A stretch of 24,976 bases of DNA from Butyricicoccus_A sp945486175 (lineage in GTDB: Bacteria; Bacillota; Clostridia; Oscillospirales; Butyricicoccaceae): the NCBI GenBank assembly GCA_945829445.1, contig CALZUY010000023.1, forward strand, positions 1 through 24,976. Reading direction: 5' to 3'. The notes beneath the pieces are model-generated. The model saw only the letters and a program-made list of their open reading frames with translations, did not search any database and had not been told where the DNA came from. Both the position numbers and the translations under genes were made by a program. Shown in pieces: positions 21,950 to 24,976 of this stretch; the stretch's first letter is position 1; every line of letters starts with the position of its first letter.

Positions 21950-22738
21950 TCAGTTTTTGGGCCGCAGTTCAAGCATGGCGGCATAATGCAGAACCTCAAA
22001 TTTCTCCGGCGCGATGCGTGCCAGCAGTGCCCGGTGCTCGCGCTCCCAGCTTTCGATTTCCTCCGGCATGAGCGATGCGCCAATTCCACGGCATGCCTTC
22101 ATGCGTCCGTTCCAGCTCTCGCGTGTGAACGGCACATACAGGTCATATTCCTCATGATGCACTGCCTCGAACGATGTATACACACAATCCGGCAACAGGA
22201 TGGGATGGCGCGTTTCCCGCGCGCCGGACCAATGCGGGGAATATTGTAAAACCAGCTTCTCGCTTTCGCCTGCAATGGCATCCTCAAACGGCAGCCACGC
22301 CATATACAGCAGCAGGAGCCTGCCATCCGGCTTCAGCATGCGGGCAAGCTGCGGCATGAGCCGTTCATGGTCAAAATACCAGTGGCACTGGCAGGCCGTG
22401 ATGACGTCAAAGGTATGCGGCGGATAACAAATTTCCTCTGCCGGAACCGCCTCATATGCAATATCCATGCCTGCGGACAGCCGCTTTGCCTGTGCAATCT
22501 GTTCGGCAGATGCATCTGTTGCTATCCATTCTGCGCCGTACCGGTACAGATTGCGCGGCAGTACACCGGTTCCCGTGCCTAGGTCCAGCACGGTCTGTCC
22601 GTCCCGGCACAGCCCCCGCGCAAGGATTTTATCGTAAAATTTCTGCGGATAAATATCGCGGTAACGCGCATAATCCTCCGAGGTCCTGCCCCAGTCAAAT
22701 GCCTTTCCGCCATCAATGCTTTTGTTGCATCGCTCCAT
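21950..22738 (-). CDS. Class I SAM-dependent methyltransferase (Methyltransf_11/25-like)
   Basis: This 262-residue soluble protein has a Rossmann-type methyltransferase core. Motif I, V-L-D-L-G-T-G-T-G-V-L, lies about residues 50-60. An acidic D-A-S motif follows on strand 2, then the D-V-I-T-A-C-Q-C-H-W motif-IV region and the L-K-P-D-G-R-L-L-L-L turn. The N-terminal F-D-W-G-R-T-S-E-D-Y-A-R-Y-R stretch is common in small-molecule methyltransferases of gut Clostridia. The acceptor cannot be inferred. The ATG at 22738 has AAGGAGG 8 nt upstream. A longer frame extends into the toxin leader on the other strand and is rejected. No clear promoter of its own was found; the gene is divergent from the toxin gene. 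Confidence 0.85.
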   Translation of the reverse strand: MERCNKSIDGGKAFDWGRTSEDYARYRDIYPQKFYDKILARGLCRDGQTVLDLGTGTGVLPRNLYRYGAEWIATDASAEQIAQAKRLSAGMDIAYEAVPAEEICYPPHTFDVITACQCHWYFDHERLMPQLARMLKPDGRLLLLYMAWLPFEDAIAGESEKLVLQYSPHWSGARETRHPILLPDCVYTSFEAVHHEEYDLYVPFTRESWNGRMKACRGIGASLMPEEIESWEREHRALLARIAPEKFEVLHYAAMLELRPKN

Positions 22739-22759
22739 GCCCTCGGCCTCCTTCCCACA

Positions 22760-22788
22760 TTGACGCATTCTGTGATATCTGCTACAAT
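22760..22788 (+). promoter_or_regulatory. Promoter of the holin-like toxin gene
   Basis: TTGACG (22760-22765), a 17-bp spacer and TACAAT (22783-22788). Transcription would start near 22795, giving a leader of about 100 nt that contains the hairpin CGCTCCC/GGGAGCG (about 22825-22848). Confidence 0.8.
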
Positions 22789-22895
22789 AACAGCTGAGAG
22801 AGACATACCATAACGGTGGCGGTTCGCTCCCCCTTTTCTTCGGGAGCGGCACTTCTTCTTTCGCTCCCAATTCCTGATGGACAGGGGGTGATTGC

Positions 22896-22982
22896 ATGGC
22901 ATACGTTACATACTCCGACCTTTTTCAGTTCGGTTTATTCGTCGTAGCTGTGATTGCTCTGATGATTCAGATAAAGAAGTAA
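22896..22982 (+). CDS. Putative holin-like type I toxin, 28 residues
   Basis: This tiny gene begins with ATG at 22896 and ends with TAA at 22980-22982; AGGGGGTG (22883-22890) is a strong ribosome site 5 nt upstream. The product has a polar start (MAYVTYSDLFQF), one membrane helix (about 12-25, G-L-F-V-V-A-V-I-A-L-M-I) and a lysine end. This is the pattern of the 'putative holin-like toxin' family (Hol_Tox), related to TxpA/BsrG-type toxins of Firmicutes. Such peptides insert into the membrane and are silenced by an antisense RNA. Both a toxin promoter and a facing promoter are present. The C-rich stretch CCCCCT in the leader (about 22830) can pair with AGGGGG of the ribosome site, which would limit translation. 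Toxicity is inferred from the family only. Confidence 0.82.
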   Translation: MAYVTYSDLFQFGLFVVAVIALMIQIKK

Positions 22983-23010
22983 CCCGCCTGCTTCGCCTCA
23001 GACGGGTTAC
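22979..23010. terminator. Hairpin over the toxin stop codon, possible shared terminator
   Basis: GTAACCCG and CTG (22979-22990) pair with CAG and CGGGTTAC (22999-23010), 11 bp with one unpaired base on each side and an 8-nt loop. It contains the toxin stop codon. On the plus strand no T-run follows. On the minus strand TTCTTTA follows, so it better suits ending the antisense RNA. Confidence 0.55.
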
Positions 23011-23062
23011 TGTAACAGTACTCTAGGGACGAACCGTTACCGGTCTGTCTCTCTTTTTCTAT
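22979..23062 (-). ncRNA. Candidate antisense antitoxin RNA
   Basis: An RNA started by the promoter at 23067-23095 would begin near 23060 and run leftward across the 3' end of the toxin gene, at least to the hairpin at 22979-23010. It would therefore be fully complementary to the toxin mRNA tail, as in convergent type I modules such as txpA/ratA. The promoter and geometry are seen; the RNA, its end and its role are inferred. Confidence 0.6.
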
Positions 23063-23066
23063 TCTC

Positions 23067-23095
23067 AGAATAGCATTATCCTCGGGATCTGTCAA
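23067..23095 (-). promoter_or_regulatory. Promoter facing the toxin gene (antitoxin RNA)
   Basis: On the minus strand, TTGACA (23090-23095), a 17-bp spacer and TATTCT (23067-23072). No reading frame with a ribosome site lies downstream on this strand before the toxin gene, which supports an RNA product. It starts 20 bp beyond the spoVAE stop. Confidence 0.8.
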
Positions 23096-23115
23096 GTTTC
23101 TGACGGTTTGATGCC

Positions 23116-23472
23116 TCAGCTTTTGTCCGCCGGGCGGAACAGCAGCGCCGTCAGCAGTCCGAAAAATACTGCGGCAGAAATGCCGCCCGCTGCCGCCTTT
23201 GCGCCGCCGGTAAACGCGCCGAGCAGGCCGCTTTCCGCAACCGCAGTTTTGACGCCCTCCGCGAGCGTATACCCGAAGCCGAGCAGTGGAACCGTCGCGC
23301 CCGCGCCTGCAAAATCGACCAGCGGCTTATAGATGCCGATGGCAGTCAGAATGACACCGAGCACAACATATGCCGTCAGGATGCGCGCAGGCGTCAGCTT
23401 GGTTTTATCGATCAGAATCTGGCTGAGTGCACAGATGATGCCGCCCACGACAAATGCATTGATATATTGCAT
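23116..23472 (-). CDS. spoVAE: Stage V sporulation protein AE
   Basis: This 118-residue membrane protein is part of the SpoVA channel that moves calcium-dipicolinate into the forespore and releases it at germination. Hydrophobic segments run through most of it. The A-G-A-G-A-T-V-P-L-L-G-F-G segment matches the conserved SpoVAC/SpoVAE loop (compare A-G-A-G-T-L-V-P-I-T-G-F in spoVAC of this window), showing the two are paralogues. The ATG at 23472 has GAGGTGAT upstream; the longer frame overlaps spoVAD and is not used. The gap from spoVAD is 7 nt. Expression from a forespore (sigma-G) promoter upstream of spoVAC is expected from other species but lies outside the window. Confidence 0.94.
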   Translation of the reverse strand: MQYINAFVVGGIICALSQILIDKTKLTPARILTAYVVLGVILTAIGIYKPLVDFAGAGATVPLLGFGYTLAEGVKTAVAESGLLGAFTGGAKAAAGGISAAVFFGLLTALLFRPADKS

Positions 23473-23479
23473 ATCCAAA

Positions 23480-24508
23480 TCACCTCTTCCCGCCGGATTC
23501 CAGCACGACGGCATGGCATACCGCCGGAATGCTCTCGCCCTGCTGCACACTGGTCGGGCTCATCAGCGCACCGGTCGCGGCGAGAATGATGCGCTTCATG
23601 CGTCCATCCGCAAGCCGGGGCAGCAGGTGCGCGCACAGCACGGATGCCGCACAGCCGCAGCCCGATCCGCCCGCATGCACATCCTGTTTGCTGTCAAACA
23701 GCAGCTTGCCGCAATCGTCGTGCACGGTACTGATATCGATGTGGTCGCGGGAAAACAGCTCGCACAGCAGGCGGGAACCGACCTGTCCGAGGTCGCCTGT
23801 AAAGATACCGTCATAGTCCTTCGGCTGCGTGCCCGTGTCGCTGAGCAGGGTGCGCAGGGTGTCATAGGCCGCAGGCGCCATCGCCGCACCCATGTTATTC
23901 GCGTCGGTAATGCCGAGATCGCAGACCTTGCCGAAGCAGACATGTGTGATGCGCACAGGGGCACAGTCATCTGCTGCCGGAGTGAGAATGCAGGCACCCG
24001 CCGCAGTCGCTGTCCACTGTGCTGTCGGGGTGCGTTGTCCGCCATAGGCGAGTGGAAAACGATACTGCCGTTCCGCCGTGCAGAAATGCGAGGACGCCAC
24101 TGCACAGACGCGCTGGGCAAATCCGCCGTCCACCATGCATGCCCCGATGGCAAGGCTCTCCGCCATCGTCGAGCATGCGCCGTACAGGCCGAGATATGGC
24201 ACCTGTGTGCCGCGCGCGGCATAGCTCGACGCGACGCACTGTCCCAGCAGGTCGCCCGCCAGAATCATATCCAGTGCGGAAACCGGCAGCTTGCATTTGT
24301 TCGCTGCCATGCCGACGGCGACCTTCTGCAAATGCACCTCTGCCTTTTCCCATGTCTTTTCTCCGCACATGGTGTCCGAAAATACCTGGTCAAATTCCGC
24401 ACCGAGCGGGCCATCCTTTTCCTTTTTGCCGCCGACAGCCGCCCAGGCACGCACACGCGGCGGGCGTTCCAGCCGGATTGTCGCCATGCCCATCCGTTTT
24501 CCGTTCAT
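23480..24508 (-). CDS. spoVAD: Stage V sporulation protein AD
   Basis: This 342-residue protein has a thiolase-like fold. In Bacillus, SpoVAD binds dipicolinic acid on the outer face of the forespore inner membrane. Conserved stretches include the start M-A-T-I-R-L-E-R-P-P-R-V, the G-L-Y-G-A-C-S-T-M-A-E-S-L segment (thiolase-like cysteine region), the G-G-Q-R-T-P-T-A-Q-W-T-A-T-A-A-G-A stretch and G-K-V-x-D-L-G-I-T-D-A-N-N-M-G-A-A-M-A-P-A-A. The ATG at 24508 has GGGAGGTG upstream; a longer frame to 24598 overlaps spoVAC and is rejected. It lies 13 nt after spoVAC. Confidence 0.95.
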   Translation of the reverse strand: MNGKRMGMATIRLERPPRVRAWAAVGGKKEKDGPLGAEFDQVFSDTMCGEKTWEKAEVHLQKVAVGMAANKCKLPVSALDMILAGDLLGQCVASSYAARGTQVPYLGLYGACSTMAESLAIGACMVDGGFAQRVCAVASSHFCTAERQYRFPLAYGGQRTPTAQWTATAAGACILTPAADDCAPVRITHVCFGKVCDLGITDANNMGAAMAPAAYDTLRTLLSDTGTQPKDYDGIFTGDLGQVGSRLLCELFSRDHIDISTVHDDCGKLLFDSKQDVHAGGSGCGCAASVLCAHLLPRLADGRMKRIILAATGALMSPTSVQQGESIPAVCHAVVLESGGKR

Positions 24509-24521
24509 CGCCGCACCTCCC

Positions 24522-24962
24522 TCACACGCCGAGGAACACGAGGATGACGCCGTACACGATGGACGCGCCGATGCCATATACCAGCACCGGGCCTGCAATG
24601 GTGAACATCTTCGCTGCCGTGCCCAGAATCAGCCCCTCACTTTTGAATTCCAGTGCCGGGGAAGCCACGGAATTGCTGAAACCGGTGATCGGCACCAGCG
24701 TGCCCGCTCCGGCATGCTTTGCAATTTTTTCATACAGATGCAGACCGGTCAGCAGGGCAGCAAGCCCGATCAGCGTGATCGACGTCGCGGACGCGGCATC
24801 CTTTTCATTCAGCCCGGTCTTTTTCCAGAAGTCCAGAATTGCCTGTCCGAGCGTGCAGATGGCCCCGCCCACGGCAAATGCCCACACCATATCGCGCAGC
24901 AGCGGTGACGGCTTGGACTGCTCACGCACCATCTGTTCATATTCCTGCGGTGTAACATCCAT
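24522..24962 (-). CDS. spoVAC: Stage V sporulation protein AC
   Basis: This 146-residue membrane subunit of the SpoVA channel has been described in Bacillus as a mechanosensitive channel involved in dipicolinate release. About four membrane helices are seen, with A-G-A-G-T-L-V-P-I-T-G-F-S-N-S-V-A-S-P-A-L-E-F, a hallmark of SpoVAC. The ATG at 24962 has GGAGGG (24971-24976) right at the window edge, so the gene is complete, but its promoter and any upstream genes (for example spoVAA/AB or sigma-factor genes) are not visible. Confidence 0.95.
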   Translation of the reverse strand: MDVTPQEYEQMVREQSKPSPLLRDMVWAFAVGGAICTLGQAILDFWKKTGLNEKDAASATSITLIGLAALLTGLHLYEKIAKHAGAGTLVPITGFSNSVASPALEFKSEGLILGTAAKMFTIAGPVLVYGIGASIVYGVILVFLGV

Positions 24963-24976
24963 TTTGTGTTCCCTCC

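Larger units (their letters stand above)
22794..23056. repeat. Imperfect inverted repeat flanking the toxin gene
   Basis: The left arm (about 22797-22832) reads AGAGAGACATACC-TAACGG-TTCGCTCCC with short inserts. The right arm (about 23026-23054), read on the minus strand, is AGAGAGACAGACC-GTAACGG-TTCGTCCC. The toxin mRNA leader and the antisense RNA therefore start with nearly the same sequence. A toxin transcript reaching the right arm could fold its 3' end back on its 5' leader. Confidence 0.65.

Noticed and set aside
22738..22897. An N-terminal extension of the methyltransferase
   Set aside because: The extension overlaps the toxin promoter and leader, has no family similarity, and a good ribosome site fits the start at 22738.

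Overview
The window looks like chromosome from a spore-forming, anaerobic, fairly GC-rich member of the class Clostridia, plausibly an Oscillospiraceae/Butyricicoccaceae-type gut bacterium. The grounds are the spoVAC-spoVAD-spoVAE genes, a four-subunit 2-oxoacid:ferredoxin oxidoreductase, a T-box leader, strong Shine-Dalgarno sequences, sigma-A promoters with 17-bp spacers, and Firmicute-type gene order. The genus assignment is inference. I see no tRNA, rRNA, CRISPR array, insertion sequence or phage gene.

Left part (1-9175). The 3' end of a YegS/DgkB-type lipid kinase comes first. A small membrane protein gene (DUF2798-like) follows, with a consensus promoter and a long, highly structured 5' leader that I cannot match to a known riboswitch. 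A bidirectional terminator then separates it from a leftward six-gene operon: gdpP-rplI-dnaB-tilS-hpt-ftsH. This operon runs from a consensus promoter near 9145-9173 and covers c-di-AMP turnover, ribosomal protein L9, the replicative helicase, tRNA-Ile lysidine synthesis, purine salvage and membrane proteolysis.

Middle (9190-15625). A leftward pair encodes an AI-2E-family permease and an acyltransferase-3-type membrane protein. Divergent from it is a rightward operon for a 2-oxoacid:ferredoxin oxidoreductase in the order gamma, delta, alpha, beta. Its leader (about 11838-12102) is a T-box whose specifier reads as ATC (isoleucine). This suggests that uncharged tRNA-Ile induces the operon, so the enzyme may make a branched-chain keto acid or 2-oxobutyrate for isoleucine synthesis instead of oxidising pyruvate for energy. 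The 400-bp gap after it holds a strong terminator flanked by two inverted copies of a modular hairpin repeat.

Right part (15626-24976). A leftward ABC exporter (ATPase plus a giant coiled-coil FtsX-type permease), an SGNH hydrolase, a divergent homoserine dehydrogenase with its own promoter and terminator, and a SAM-dependent methyltransferase come next. Between the methyltransferase and the spoVA genes sits a compact candidate type I toxin-antitoxin module. It has a 28-residue holin-like toxin gene with its own promoter, a facing antisense promoter at its 3' side, and inverted repeats that begin both transcripts. The window ends with spoVAE, spoVAD and spoVAC (dipicolinate uptake into the forespore). 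The items most worth attention are the isoleucine T-box in front of the oxidoreductase, the toxin-antitoxin module, the unassigned structured leader at 446-549, and the inverted modular repeats at 15223-15622.
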